This document shows positions 1 to 11,399 of a stretch of DNA of 33,980 bases, in pieces. The notes beneath the pieces were generated by a model that saw only the letters and a list, made by a program, of their open reading frames with translations, made no database searches and was not told where the DNA came from. The DNA lies in NCBI RefSeq assembly GCF_000003815.2, contig NC_049997.1:3150403-3184382 (forward strand), given 5' to 3'. A program made the translations under genes and the position numbers. The stretch's first letter is position 1. Each line of letters starts with the position of its first letter. Source of the stretch: Branchiostoma floridae (lineage: Eukaryota; Chordata; Leptocardii; Amphioxiformes; Branchiostomatidae).

Positions 1-28
1 ACATACAAACACACACACACACACACTT

Positions 29-82
<54 letters not shown>
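1..82. repeat. CA microsatellite
   Basis: Nearly pure (CA)n with a short TCTCTC interruption. Confidence 0.9.
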
Positions 83-85
<3 letters not shown>

Positions 86-640
86 GACACCACCGGACAC
101 ACTCACACACTACCCTATTTGCTTTACGTGCTCTGACATTATGATATGGTAGCGCTGCACAAACAATATATGAGTGAATTTTGATGAATGTGCGGAGGCC
201 ACACCCCGTCGTGGAGGGAGAAATGCGTGATAAATCGGACCTGTCTCACAAAGTCACGATCAGTGTGGGTCAGCTGACAGAAGCCCCGCCCCTCTGACAT
301 AGTTTTATGACAGCCCTATGGATGTATTGTTCTGGTGGTGGAGGCCAGGGGTATCATATTGTCGAAACCGCTTTTTAATCGTCTGAATTAAAAGATCTTT
401 AAGTGTTTCAGAGGACTTTCATAGGCAAATGCAACACACAGACAAGACAAAACTTAGACTATAACAATAACAATTATATACTGTGATGATATAGTGCACG
501 TGATTGCCTCATACAAATATTTTATTTTAGATATGGTTTTTGTCAATATTGAGGAGGATGATTATGATTATAGCAGATTCTTAAAATGGGAAAAAAAGTC
601 GGGGAAACTGCTTTGATAGCTACGTATTAATGACAGCTGT
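83..640. other. Non-coding, nothing recognised
   Basis: AT-rich sequence without long frames or clear repeats. Confidence 0.5.
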
Positions 641-805
641 TAATCAATGAAACCTAACAATGGCACTCATTGTTCTCTGTTATGGTGTGAGATATCCACC
701 ACTTCAGCGGAAACCGTTTGCCCACAGCCACCCCCACCACCCACGTGCCGTCACCCCGGCCCCAGGACCAGGCATTGCGTGCGGGAACGATTCGGGCAAT
801 TCGGA

Positions 806-1050
806 AGTCTCTACCAGACTCCGGCCTGGCCGAATTGTAATAAGGGGCTTTGGCCAAGTTAGGAATAAAGGCTGAGTAGGAGTTAATTGGCCCAGGAGTG
901 AACGTAGCCTCTACCAGGCTGGGAAAATAGTAAAATTGGCCAAATAAGACAGAAACACACCAGAGGAGTACAGTTTGCGCCAGGCTAGGCTTTTATTCCT
1001 GACTTGGCCAAAGTTCCCTTATTCGGCCAGGCGGGACTCTGGTAGAGACT
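806..1050. mobile_element. Foldback element of the CTCTACCAGACT family
   Basis: Ends AGTCTCTACCAGACTCC and GGACTCTGGTAGAGACT are inverted. The arms continue about 60 bp, including GGCCGAAT and TTTGGCCAAGT segments. A second CTCTACCAGGCT start at about 911 suggests a nested copy. No target duplication was found. Confidence 0.65.
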
Positions 1051-1440
1051 AGAGTGAACTGGCCGTTCGGCAAATGACCGCAAAAGACTGCAAAAGACTG
1101 ACTGAAATCCCATGGCAACTTATTTGTCCCTATTTGACCGAATTCTTCTCTTGTTTCATCCAGCTGACACGTCTGCTTGGAGACTAGGAATTCAGTGGCA
1201 GGTCCCGATCATGTATCGTTGCCAATAGCCGTAGAAATTGCATGTGAGCACAATTGCATGACGAATGGGTCCCCTCTCACCGGGCGGGGTGAGGTTTCAC
1301 AGGGCCCGCCGGCCGACACCACGTCTGGGCCGGGACGTGAGGACCTGATGACTTTCCCAGGCGGCAACCTCTTACCCCACCTGTCCACATCCTTTTGACC
1401 CTTGTTTCTTCATCATTACTGGTTCTTGATAATGCACGAA

Positions 1441-1486
1441 ACACACACGCGCACGCACAGACACACAGATGTACACGCACGTACAA

Positions 1487-1517
<31 letters not shown>

Positions 1518-1641
1518 TACACACACACACACACAGATACACATATAGACACACACACAGACACACACATACCGATACACGCACACACACACACACTCAC
1601 AGAGACACACATACAGACACATACACAGACACACACATACA
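1441..1641. repeat. CA-rich microsatellite, left of mariner copy A
   Basis: Degenerate (CA)n with CATA and CAGA variants. The reading frames across it are artefacts of the repeat. It continues on the other side of the mariner insertion. Confidence 0.9.
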
Positions 1642-1643
1642 TA

Positions 1644-2223
1644 CGAGGGGCGTGCAAGAAGTAATGGCCCTGACCCACTTCCAGTCGTCTGATCTAAATG
1701 AAATTTTGTATGTGTAATGATTAATATCTCTTATGGGGTATGCTGCGAAAGACAGCTCTGAACTAATTGTGGTTTCTGATTTACTGGTGTTTGAACTTAG
1801 TCAGGTGCGAAATGGACCATGTGTGAAATGGAACTAGTTGAGTGTCGCGCAGTGATCCGGTTTTTGTATTTGAAAGGACGCACACCTAAGAATATTTTTT
1901 GTTGAAATAAATGAAACTTATGGTGATGATGCCCCATCATATGACCTTGTAAAACGCTGGCATCCTGAATTCAAAGGTGGCCGGAAGTCTGTGGAAACAG
2001 CTCCCAGACCTGGTCGTCCCTCTTCTGCCATTGATGAGGCATCTGTTGGAGGACCAACCTGGGGTGTCCTACAAAAACGGTGTCCAGAGCTGCATCAAAC
2101 GATGGGAGAAATGCATAACTCTGGGTGATTCCTATGAAGATAATGACTAATATCTGTGCCAAGTTTCATCAATCTCCTGCTATGGGAAATGGGTCAGGGC
2201 CATTACTTCTTGCACGCCCCTCG
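1644..2223 (+). mobile_element. Mariner-type deletion derivative, copy A
   Basis: 580 bp with near-perfect terminal inverted repeats starting CGAGGGGCGTGCAAGAAG and flanked by TA on both sides (1642-1643, 2224-2225), the mariner target duplication. Inside, on the plus strand, is a broken transposase: the N-terminal helix-turn-helix region (CRAVIRFLYLKGRTPK, then after a frameshift GDDAPSYDLVKRWHPEFK) is joined directly to the C-terminal end (SCIKRWEKCITLGDSYED, then stop). The catalytic DDD/E core is missing. It lies inside a CA microsatellite. Confidence 0.85.
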
Positions 2224-2225
2224 TA

Positions 2226-2247
2226 CACGCACGTACACAGACACGCG

Positions 2248-2288
<41 letters not shown>

Positions 2289-2358
2289 ATACAGACACAC
2301 ACACATACATACACACACACACACACACACACGCACAGACACACACACACACAGACAC
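2226..2358. repeat. CA-rich microsatellite, right of mariner copy A
   Basis: (CA)n with a GCGCGC patch at about 2243-2255. It is probably the other half of the tract interrupted by the mariner derivative. Confidence 0.9.
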
Positions 2359-2494
2359 AGAATAAAGTGAAGACAGACAATAATACAAAGTTATTGGTAG
2401 TTTTCATGAGTACGACAAGTGGCATAGTCGTCTAAAATGGGGTCTCTCTCCTCTGTCTTTCTTCCCGGAGTCTCCACGCACTTTTCTCCTTTTG

Positions 2495-2602
2495 TTTTCA
2501 TCTCTCTCTTTTCTCTCCCTCTGTCTCTATCTCTCGCTCTATCGCTCTCACTCTCACATCTCTCTCTCTCTTCTCTCACAGTCTCTCTCTTTCTCTCTTT
2601 TT
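2495..2602. repeat. TC-rich microsatellite
   Basis: Pyrimidine-rich (TC)n tract with CTCT interruptions. No credible coding potential. Confidence 0.85.
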
Positions 2603-3582
2603 ACCCAGTCTTTGTTGTCTGTCTTTTTAATTCACATTCCGATGTTTCCGAGGTCCACAAGTGACGGGAGGAGTCAGAAAAGTACAGTACTTGCCAACAC
2701 CAACAAGTGTATGGAGGAATCCACTGCAAAGTCCCGATGGAGATGTTCTTGTCGTTGTCGGAGAAGTTTGATTGTCTAAGCAGATGTTGTGTGGTATATT
2801 ACCCCGTTTCTTGACCAACTAAATGTGGTTGACGATAAGGCAAAAAGTATCAGTGCACATATATCTTTACGACATGTAGACTCACTTATATTTGGTCATT
2901 AGGTACCCCCCTCCAAACTCCGAAAGTTGCCTGTTTTAATACTAAAATTGCAATCAAAGTCTACGCTTAAGACATTGCGATCATTGAAAAGGGACAAGGA
3001 AAAGTTGCATTGGTTTATAGGTATATAAGTTTTGATTTGATTTGATTTGATTTGATAGAACCCTGCTTCAGTTCTAAGCGTAGAGCTACTTGAAACAGGA
3101 AACACAAACTTGAACCCTTGACAGCCCCCTCCCCCGAGTATTCTTAAAGTCCAGTAAATCATCTCCCCCGACTAGATGCATTATCCTTTACCTAGATGAT
3201 CCCTCGGCCTGCAGCAAGTGTCATGGTTTACTCCAGTAGAGGATGTCTAATATAAATTTGTCCTGACGTGAACGGAAGCCTCAGAGGAAGCAGACCGGTT
3301 GACACCGGATCTGCAATTTCCAAAATACCCGGCGGGTATAGGGGGCGTTCTTGCCCGAAGTCTAACCTTGTCAGGACGATTTATCGGACTCATCATTTGG
3401 ACGCGAGTCAGGAACTTCCTTGTCTTAAAATGCCGATAAGCTGACGTCTTTAAAAGACATGCTTTGTTTTGCACTGCTACTGGCTATGTGAGAGAGCCAT
3501 TGTTTACAACTTGCCTGACTGGTCTCTGTTTAAGCAAGGTGGATAGCTAGTCTAACCTACATCGACGTAGCTTGTTTAGTTT
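2603..3582. other. Non-coding, only a short TTGAT repeat
   Basis: Contains a simple (TGATT)n stretch at about 3031-3054. No supported exon was found on either strand. Confidence 0.5.
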
Positions 3583-3697
3583 TAGCCTGGGTACCATCCT
3601 ATTTCTACCGGGGTTCCTTGCATTCGCTGCCCTAAGAATATTTGTTAAGGCAGCGAGTAGAAAGAGCCCAGAAAGAAATTGAATGATACCCAGGCTA
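3583..3697. mobile_element. Short hairpin MITE with TAGCCTGGGTA ends
   Basis: Left TAGCCTGGGTACCATCC pairs with right GATACCCAGGCTA. The inner arms around CGCTGCC and GGCAGCG also pair, giving a 115-bp near-complete hairpin downstream of MRF gene A. Confidence 0.7.
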
Positions 3698-4540
3698 GCT
3701 TGCTTTGCCATTAATAATGATGATCTTTATTTATAGTATAGTTGCGGTTATCTTAGTTTGAAAAGCGTAGGAGCTTCGGCCTTTGTTCAATGCAGTCGGT
3801 GAGATAGGCTGGCTGTACATGTTATATCACAGAACGTAGGTTATCCCAGGATATGCCTCGAGCATTTTGTGATATCACCCGACGTGCGCATGCCTTGTTC
3901 AGGAGCATGCGCAATACTTGTTGAATTATGAAGACACCTCTAAACGTTAACCTACCACAAAGTTGAACTCAGAGAATTGGGACAAAGAGAGGGAGGGAGA
4001 GATAAACAGGGGAGGAAAAACTCAATTCTAATACATTGATAAATAAACGATATACCAGTCAAATTCCATGATATTGATGTATTTTTCAGTAAAAATCACT
4101 TTGTACAACTCGATCGTCGAAGTATTACATTATAGCCCATATCTATACATATTTACATAAAAGCTCAGGACAATGTGCCCTCGGGGCCATCCAAGCTTAT
4201 ATCATGACAACATCGTAATATCATGACGTGCAACAAAACGATGTTGCTTGTTACATCCTTTGTTACCGGTCTTAAGAAAGAAATTATAATTTGGTCCAAG
4301 AAACATTTATAGAATATACCGTCTCGTCTCACACTTTTAAGACTTGGCTAGATGTTTAGTTGTAATCTTTTTTAAATATTGAACTCAAGACATGTACATG
4401 TAACTTACAGTTACTTGCGAACTTAGGACATAACACACGCGTCTATACACAATGCCTTCTTGCGTGAAAATATGAATTCAATATATAATATATACATATG
4501 GACACAGTCCACGTTTGAACAAGATTTTGGCAAGGTGATC
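3698..4540. other. MRF-A downstream region and presumed 3' UTR
   Basis: AT-rich and without supported exons. No AATAAA is evident on the minus strand close to the stop. A TAAATAAAG appears at about 3725-3733 on the minus strand, some 810 nt away, and is only a candidate poly(A) signal. Confidence 0.4.
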
Positions 4541-6121
4541 CTATGATCTCAGTGGAGTGTAGCCTTGGTGCGAATCTTGGGCTGCGAATGCGGAGATGTT
4601 CTGCACGACCAGAGAGAGGCTGTCCAGGCAGGAGGCTGAGTTCCATGATGCGGTGACGTCATCACAACCTGGTGATCAGAACGATACGTCAGGATTACAC
4701 GTTGTACACACAACAACTTATAAATATCATCAAAACAACAATATAAGTTTTTAGATGCAATGTATATAGCTTTTATATCCAGAAATTTGTATTTCTATAG
4801 TATATAACTTGATTTTTATGTAGCATCTTTCGGAAGATCCCTTTAAAAGAGATATTTTCCAAAGAAATGATTTCCTAAGAGGCGTAAATAGTCTCTGACA
4901 GAGTAATTCAGAATAACGGTCTTACCGAATGACGCCATGTTGTCTTCCCCTTGGAAGGTCCCGGATGTATCTGACCACACACTGTCGGGACTGTTCGCAG
5001 ACTGGAAGAAAAACAATAAAATTAAGTTGAAATTTTTCATCCAAAATGTACATGCAAAACATGTTACCACGGAGAACGTAAGATTGAAAGTGATTCTTAC
5101 GGGCAGTAAAACAATCAGTTACCGATTCTATGGCATGGCGAAATGTTTCCGATCGTTCCCCGATATTCCACTACAATAGCCCTTGCCCTTGGCGCATTGT
5201 CAAGAGACACACTGCATACACACGCGTGTATCTGTCTATCCGGCAAGAGCAACAGGTTCACAAAGAGCTGTCAAACACGTGATTCATTGCGTTGTTTCTA
5301 AGTTCAAGAATCAAGAAATTATCAACGTTGTAATAAACAGATGATGGTGAAATTTTGAGAGAAAAGCTTTTTCAAGGATACAATCTGAGAAACAGTGAAT
5401 GCAGGACAATGCGTAAGACACTTTCCACTGGCAAAATATGGTAAGCTTTACGTGCAGCATAGAGGTGGGGTCCTATAGCAAAAGTTCTGATCACATAAAA
5501 CAAGTAAAACCCATTATCATTTTCCCCATTGAAGGGTTGAGGGTAATTCATGATAGCGTACTAGTACCACATGCTCACATTATTTAGACTTTCGGTTTTG
5601 ATTTTCATAAAAAAATAATATTCAGGTTTTCTCACCATTCCATCGGAGCATGCACCGGGGCTGGCCGCGGGGGAGTCCGCGCTCTGTCCCGCCGAGTTCT
5701 CCTGACCGTCCCGCAGAGTTTGGTGCAGCTGCTCGATGTAGGCGATGGCGTTCCGGAGGATGTCCACCTTGGGCGTCTTCTGGTTCGGCTTCATGTGCGT
5801 CTTTTTCTTCAGCACCTCGAACGCCTCGTTCACCTTGACGAGCCGTCTTCTCTCCCTCATGGTGGCGGCCTTCCTCCTGTCGTGCCGAGACGCCTTCCTG
5901 CTCCGGCACGTCTTACAGGCCCACATCAGACACCGCCCGGGCCCGTGAGCTGCCGCCGCCGGGGCCGGGACGTGCCCGGCCGACTCACCGTAGCCTCCGT
6001 ACGCTTCCATCGGGGCGGGGACCTGCAGGCTGCCGAACATGTCCAAACCTTGGTCCGGTGATTGTGGGTAGGACGTGTCGAACTGGAACCGACAGCTGCT
6101 CAGCTCTGTGTAGTTCATCAT
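4541..6121 (-). CDS. MRF: Myogenic regulatory factor (MyoD/Myf5 family bHLH), gene A
   Basis: Muscle-determination bHLH transcription factor, nuclear, expected to bind CANNTG E-boxes as a heterodimer with E-proteins. Exons on the minus strand: 6121-5636, 5001-4926 and 4668-4541 (stop TAG 4543-4541). All introns are GT-AG, with phases 0 and 1, giving about 229 residues. Residues 62-72 hold the family's GRCLxWACxTC motif, whose Trp is the Pbx-contact residue in MyoD. The basic region at about 81-96 has [11 protein letters not shown], including the myogenic Ala86-Thr87 pair and Lys96, followed by the helix-loop-helix to about 134. Exon 1 ends CSDGM, as in Myf5. Exon 3 encodes [15 protein letters not shown] (about 200-214), equivalent to the vertebrate C-terminal helix III. 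There are two adjacent ATGs (6121 and 6118); the second has A at -3 and may be the one used. An in-frame extension to 6169 would begin at TTG, so I did not use it. The family call is secure. The paralogue number within the amphioxus MRF set cannot be told from here. Confidence 0.95.
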
Positions 6122-6174
6122 GAAGAAACAGCGGAAGACTGTGTGAAGGAAGAGTCGTGTTGTCAACAAGAGTC

Positions 6175-6182
6175 CACGTGTG
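6175..6182 (-). promoter_or_regulatory. CACACGTG E-box at the predicted MRF-A start site
   Basis: The sequence CACACGTG, containing the palindromic E-box CACGTG (6175-6180), lies 54 bp from the ATG and about 26 bp below the TATA box. It is the only CANNTG I see in the first 250 bp upstream. A matching element is at 13802-13809 in gene B. Confidence 0.55.
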
Positions 6183-6205
6183 AGTTTAAAGGAGGGCAGG
6201 TCTGC

Positions 6206-6212
6206 CTTTATA
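6206..6212 (-). promoter_or_regulatory. TATA box of MRF gene A
   Basis: TATAAAG on the minus strand lies about 85 bp upstream of the first ATG (6121). A CACACGTG motif follows 26-31 bp downstream, where transcription would be expected to start. A TGAATATTCA palindrome lies about 50 bp upstream at 6262-6271. The same order and spacing recurs at gene B, which supports function. Confidence 0.75.
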
Positions 6213-6279
6213 TCCGTACATCCTCACCAGGGGATTCCTCAAGCTCCTCCTCACAAGGTGTTGAATATTCATGACGACC

Positions 6280-8630
6280 GGGAGGTGTTCCCGCTGGAGA
6301 ACCGATCGAAAGGCAAAGCTGTCTCGGTAGGACACCGTTCCACCCGCCGAGGAAAATCGGACCAAATCCGACTTGGGTGGCAAACAGAAATGGCCCTGAG
6401 CTGGGACAACCCCCTTGTTCTGGGCTACAAGGCCCTACAAGATTTTGTCACACTTTGTCTTTGAGAACGCCATTCGAGGCAGAATCCTTTCGCGTGATTA
6501 AGAAAGTTGGAATGGAAAGTTTCGTTTTTTTTTTTTTAAAGAATCTGGAAGTCCTTATGACTTACGCACATAAACAGACGTGTCATAAACACCGCACAGG
6601 TCAAATTGTACTTAACACCCAAATAACTTGTAAATTGATGAAAGGTACGGTATCGCCCACACGAGCCTAGATCACATCTTAGCCACATACCATATTTACC
6701 ATAAACGGCTTATGAAAGACCTACCCCTAGGCCTAAACAGAAAAGTTGCAATACCATAGCAATATCATACATGACGTGTATAAGACATAACCTTTCATAG
6801 ATATGCTTGTTTGCACGTGCTCTAGTATAGTCGCTCATGTGTATGTTAGTTTAACAGGGCTCTCATGTGACCGCCGTTTTGAATTTTTTAGCATCTTTTA
6901 TGAAACACAAATCCACCTATACGTGTGTTTTAACTTAAGAATAGACTCTTTTTGTATCATCTTGAAATCGCATTTTGTGTTCCATCTTGCCCGGTCCTGT
7001 CGTGAGCGGAGAGAGAACACGTCACGGTCGCTGCACATGAAAGGTGCGGGGCTTCTGTACTGTGGAGCGTTCGTGTGGAGGGGAGGGGCGGCTCAAGAGC
7101 TTTCTTCAAGACATCTTGTCCAGATTAAGGACCATTACTTGACTTAAGTACTTCCAAATCTGCCTGAAGTGAAAGAGTTTTGATCGAGCGTGTTTTCGAA
7201 ACCCGGTGAGCCCTCTACAGATAAATGTTTAAGAAACCAATGAACTTGATCGGTTAGTACTGCAAAGAGAGAATTGTGCACTGGTGTTAGCGACATCTTG
7301 CGGTATTGCTGTAAATCGCAGTAAGGTTGTACTGCATGACAAGACATCCGGACGTCGAAACTGTTCGCACTAAAGTGATATGATTTGGAAAGCAAACATA
7401 CACCTTAAGAACACACACCATACGGTTGACAAGCTGTCCTATTTCGTTTCTTATTTATCATAAAACGCGAAGACATTTTGCAATAGAACGTATGCATCCA
7501 TGATTTTTTTTATCACGATAAAATTTCATTACTCGAAACCGCAAAATTTTGCCAAGCATAACTTTTACTAACTTCATAATTGTTTAGGCATTTGGTTTTT
7601 CAACACCATTTGGGTGAACATAACCAAAACGTGTACTTGACCCAAGCACGACCCCATACCCCCTCTCCCCACCGGTAAACGGGTGAGTGATGAAAGCATC
7701 ATCACGCTGAGAGAAGAATTTTCGCCTCTCGCTTCCCGGCTCGAGAGAATTTCCATGTTAAAGGCTGGCCGGGCGCCGCCATGTCTGAGTCCGGATGTGT
7801 TCCACAGACGGTAGGGCTGCACCTGGACACGACTGGGGCTAGAAAACTCACACAGATGGACGCAAATTTCTGTCTGTAGCTAGTTTTACGACCTTGCAAA
7901 AGGCATATTCCCTCCAGCAAAATTTAAGTAATCAAATATGACCATACATGTTTGGCTGAGACCCTAACAGACTCAAAGTTTATTGGATAAAGGAGTTACC
8001 ATGTATGTGGTCGCCAAAGAAGTGTGAATTGTTGATAGTGATACCACCGTGTCGGCAAATATTTGGACATACGGGCTCTAGAAACAATATCATGATTTCT
8101 TTTCCACTAAAATACATTTTCTCTCCAGCAAAAGTTAAAAATGCGATAGGTTGGTTGACTTTTGTAGGTTGCGGCGTTATGTGTTCGCAAAGTAAGTGTG
8201 AATACTAAGTTTAATGTTCAAAAGAAATGTACTGATAATATATTGAATATCAACCAATATTCTGTACATAGGGAAAGATGTGTATTTTGATCGGAGATTT
8301 GGCTTTGGTTTGGTTTGTTGTTTGAGTTTTGTTTTCTTTGGCTTTGCTTCGTTTTGTTTTTCAGTCCTGGCGTATGTCTGCGTCCAAAGACAAGCAGCGT
8401 AGTCTACGTCAGTTCAAAACGAACTTTCTTCCTTGTGCACTATACTCTGCAACTTCAAATGCAAATGTTTTCTAGGCTTCGGACTGTTTTTGACTGTTTT
8501 TGACGTCTTTTTATAGGCGTTTAGTACTCCGGCTCTCCATTTCAACAGTTTTTCTTTTTGTCCACCTGCCAGGCAAAAGGCCCTGCAAAAAGAAATTATA
8601 GAAACCCAAATAATACAATCCAAAAGAAGT
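6280..8630. other. Intergenic DNA upstream of MRF gene A
   Basis: No supported exons. Likely to hold distal regulatory sequence of gene A. A degenerate fragment of the CTCCAAGCAG-type elements may lie at about 8474-8580. A single poly-T tract is at 6523-6536. Confidence 0.45.
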
Positions 8631-8642
8631 GTCCACATTGAC

Positions 8643-8788
8643 TAATCTCCAAGCAGATCCTACGGTGCCATAAGATAGTATTAAAGCTGGCCAAGGATAT
8701 AGCCGAATCTGACTCCCTTTGACCTGTTATACTCCTTGGCCAGCTTTGATACTATCTTATGGCACCGTAGGATCTGCTTGGAGATTAA
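8643..8788. mobile_element. Perfect-hairpin MITE, CTCCAAGCAGA family, with target duplication
   Basis: The arms, from TAATCTCCAAGCAGATCC inward through the ACTATCTTATGG region, are almost perfectly complementary over about 55 bp. An ACATTGAC duplication flanks the element (8635-8642 and 8789-8796), consistent with an 8-bp-TSD transposon such as hAT. Half of a related copy lies at 29622-29670. Confidence 0.8.
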
Positions 8789-9015
8789 ACATTGACCCCC
8801 TCATCCACATTTTGACCTTGTCGGTGGGATTTATCAGGCATCGTAACGACGTGTGAACGACTTTATCTGCTAATCCGGATATTGCGGCACGACTAGAAGT
8901 AGATTGGTGAGGAGGTGATACTTTGGGAGCCGCGTGGATTTTGTTGTGAGAGACTTGTCCTCTATTCTGAAACCCAGCCGTCACAAAAAGGTATTATATT
9001 GTAGCTTAGCTTCAC

Positions 9016-9230
9016 TGCTCTCCAAGCAGAGGTTAGGCTCCGGCTGTTTTTCTTAACGTTTTTTTAGTCGTTCTTATCGGGCTTTCTATTTTGTCATTTT
9101 TCTTGAAGTACGCCAGCCAGTTAGGTTTTGACACAGCAAGATATAAAAAAAATAGAAAGCCCGATAAAAACGACTAAAAAAAAGTAAAAAAAAAACAAAC
9201 AGCCGGAGCCTAACCTCTGCTTGGAGAGTA
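9016..9230. mobile_element. Foldback MITE, CTCCAAGCAGA family, with 8-bp target duplication
   Basis: Ends TGCTCTCCAAGCAGAGGTTA and its complement TAACCTCTGCTTGGAGAGTA bound 215 bp. A perfect 8-bp duplication AGCTTCAC lies at 9008-9015 and 9231-9238. The arms also share GGCTCCGGCTGTTTTT and AGTCGTT...GGGCTTTCTATTTT. Confidence 0.85.
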
Positions 9231-10084
9231 AGCTTCACCTCAACTCGCAGAGCACAACATGACCACTTCACGATGCAGGCACGGCAGCTTTAAGCTAGTG
9301 TGAATTTTAGAGGCTTTGGAGTGTTGATAGCCTCCTTTGCAGACTCCTTGGGTTAGTATAGTTTATTTTTTTGGGTAGCGCTGATTCGCTATTTCAATTT
9401 TTATCCTGGGCGCTGCAACAGTCCATTTTGTATAGAAAAAACCATGTCCCGTGTATAAAATCTTAAATCAGCGTAAAAAAATAACCCTACCGCACCAGAA
9501 GTCTGCGAATACTTCTTGGGTAGAATACTTCTTATTCCAGATTCAAACATTTGAGCTAATATTTCATAAAGGCGGTTTTAAGCTCTCAGATTTAAACATT
9601 GCATTTCAAAGAGGGCGCACGGCGGACAGTTCCTTTTCTCCGCCGCGAAGTGACACGCCTGACTAAGATCCAAAATGGCTCAAAAAGAAAAGAAAAGAAG
9701 GAATAAAAACGAATCAGAACCATGCGTAAAACTGCAATGTACTCTGCTTCCATTTTATAGATTATTACTGTGTATTCCGCCATTTGATTTGATCAAGGAC
9801 GTTATATAACGTCCTTGATTTGATAAAGAACTTAGAAGTCACGGAAACGAAGACCTGCATATTCAGTGTTCACACCCGTATACCCGACTAGATTAACTCA
9901 TTAACCAATTCGCACGTCATTACCAAGGTGTTTTTTTCACAGATAAGGACCTTTATCGCGTCGTTGCTAACCACAGAGGTAACCAATCAAACAATTAGAG
10001 ATTAGCGACTAACGGCGAGCTACGGTGTGAAGTGTTGAGGAGGTGTCATTTACATATTATCGGCCGCCAGATGACCCAAGATGC
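9231..10084. other. Intergenic, with a degenerate MITE and a palindrome
   Basis: A decayed sequence resembling the 10294 element occurs at about 9330-9360 (TAGCCTCCTTTGCAGACTC). A 28-bp palindrome is at 9792-9819. Nothing coding was found. Confidence 0.45.
9792..9819. repeat. Perfect 28-bp palindrome
   Basis: ATCAAGGACGTTAT and its exact reverse complement abut with no spacer. It could be a tiny foldback remnant. Confidence 0.9.
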
Positions 10085-10265
10085 TAGCTTCTACCAGGCT
10101 CCACAGGACGCTAGAAAAATAGTAGATATTCGTAAAATAAGACAGAGAAGACACGGCAGAGAAGTTATCTGTACTCCTGGAAGTATTAGCATCTACCAGG
10201 CTTCGTAGGGTGCTGGAAAAATAGTGGAAATTTGTCAAATAAGACAGAAAACACGCCAGAGGAGT
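10085..10265. mobile_element. Two head-to-tail fragments of the CTCTACCAGGCT element
   Basis: TAGCTTCTACCAGGCT at 10085 and TAGCATCTACCAGGCT at about 10188 each precede GCTAGAAAAATAGTAGA-like and ATAAGACAGA segments that also occur at 911-960. The right-hand inverted ends are missing. Confidence 0.55.
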
Positions 10266-10293
10266 TAACCTTTATTAGTGTCATGCAGTTTTG

Positions 10294-10492
10294 TAGCCTC
10301 CATAGCAGGCTCTCTGGGCCTTTATCTGTCTTTTTTGGGCTCATAATGCACTTTTGCTGGCCGTTTCTATTTGTACTGGGTCGCTTGAGCTGCTGGCCCG
10401 TACAAGCGACCCAATACAAAAATAAAAGTCCAGCAAAAGTGTACTAAAGCCCCAAAGACGAAAAACACCCAAAGAGCCTGCTATGGAGGCTA
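10294..10492. mobile_element. Foldback MITE with TAGCCTCCATAGCAGGCTCT ends
   Basis: The left end pairs with AGAGCCTGCTATGGAGGCTA. Inner arms around GCACTTTTGCTGG and TACAAGCGACCCA also pair, so most of the 199 bp can fold. No clear target duplication remains. Confidence 0.75.
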
Positions 10493-10499
10493 GCGGCTT

Positions 10500-11100
10500 C
10501 GCCAGGCCCCGCGCACTCTATTCAGCAAGCACACAGAGTCACCCCAGTTCTTGTTGATAAGAGTGTTAGGTTCTTTTATGCGTACATATGCATAAATGTA
10601 TAACAACTTTCGCTTAACATTCGTCACTTTCTTTTGGCAACCATGGCGATAATTATAATTTGTCATCTTTTATTCAACTTGTTGTTGTCTTACATTGTTA
10701 CAGTTGCTTTGATATTTTACCACCTTTTCCTTGAACTTCAAATTACTCAATTACAGCTATGATAAGAAAAGCTTTTCGTTTTTATTTTCTAGTTTTCTAT
10801 ATCCATCTCACGTTTAACTTTACCAAACGTTATCATAGGTTTAGGAATATTTTGGATGGTTTGCTAAGCAAAGCGTGTGAGCTGAATATTACAAGGAATA
10901 GGAACAATGTATGTATTGAAGAAACATACTTTCAGCCAAACTTACTATGGCTACAGATGGATTACCGAGCTTTTATTTCGATGTCATGGACTTGTAAAGC
11001 GCTAGTTTGCTATCGTTAAGTTGAGGGCCTGGAAATACCCACAAATGTTACATTATTCTTAGCAAACATGAAGACTCTGCAAATGTTCATTTTCAGATTC
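10500..11100. other. Intergenic downstream of MRF gene B, nothing recognised
   Basis: AT-rich. The longest frame (10759-11019) has no family signature or splice context. Confidence 0.45.
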
Positions 11101-11108
11101 AGATTCAG

Positions 11109-11114
11109 TTTATT
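11109..11114 (-). terminator. Candidate poly(A) signal of MRF gene B
   Basis: AATAAA lies about 290 nt past the stop codon of gene B, preceded by AT-rich sequence that would make a normal 3' UTR. The bases after it (CTGAATCTGAATCTG) also resemble a repeated tail of a non-LTR retrotransposon. The signal could therefore belong to an inserted LINE end and be borrowed by the gene. Confidence 0.5.
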
Positions 11115-11399
11115 TAAAAACGCGTTTGTCATTTCTTGACACATAATCCAATTCATAATCTTATCTACATCTGTACAATATAATGTTAGAAAATATTACG
11201 TAAATATAAATTCTATTGTTGTATGTACAAAGTTACGAACAGTGATGGCGTCACAACAACTTCTGCTTATGGTTATGATACGTCATTTGCAACAATAGTA
11301 TACATACATGTAGTAGGCACATAAAAGTGTTTTAACAAGACAACGGTCAGTACAATGCCACTAGACATCATCTAAAAGTCCGTGATCAGGATATGAAGG

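Noticed and set aside
1277-1717. Cys/Val- or Thr/His-repeat proteins
   Set aside because: Pure translation of the CA microsatellite in different frames.
5650-6061. Plus-strand frames opposite MRF-A exon 1
   Set aside because: Shadows of a GC-rich coding exon on the other strand, with no family signature.
6122-6169. N-terminal extension of MRF gene A by 16 residues
   Set aside because: The extended frame begins at TTG TTG, not ATG, and would start almost at the predicted transcription start. The ATG pair at 6121/6118 is the credible start.
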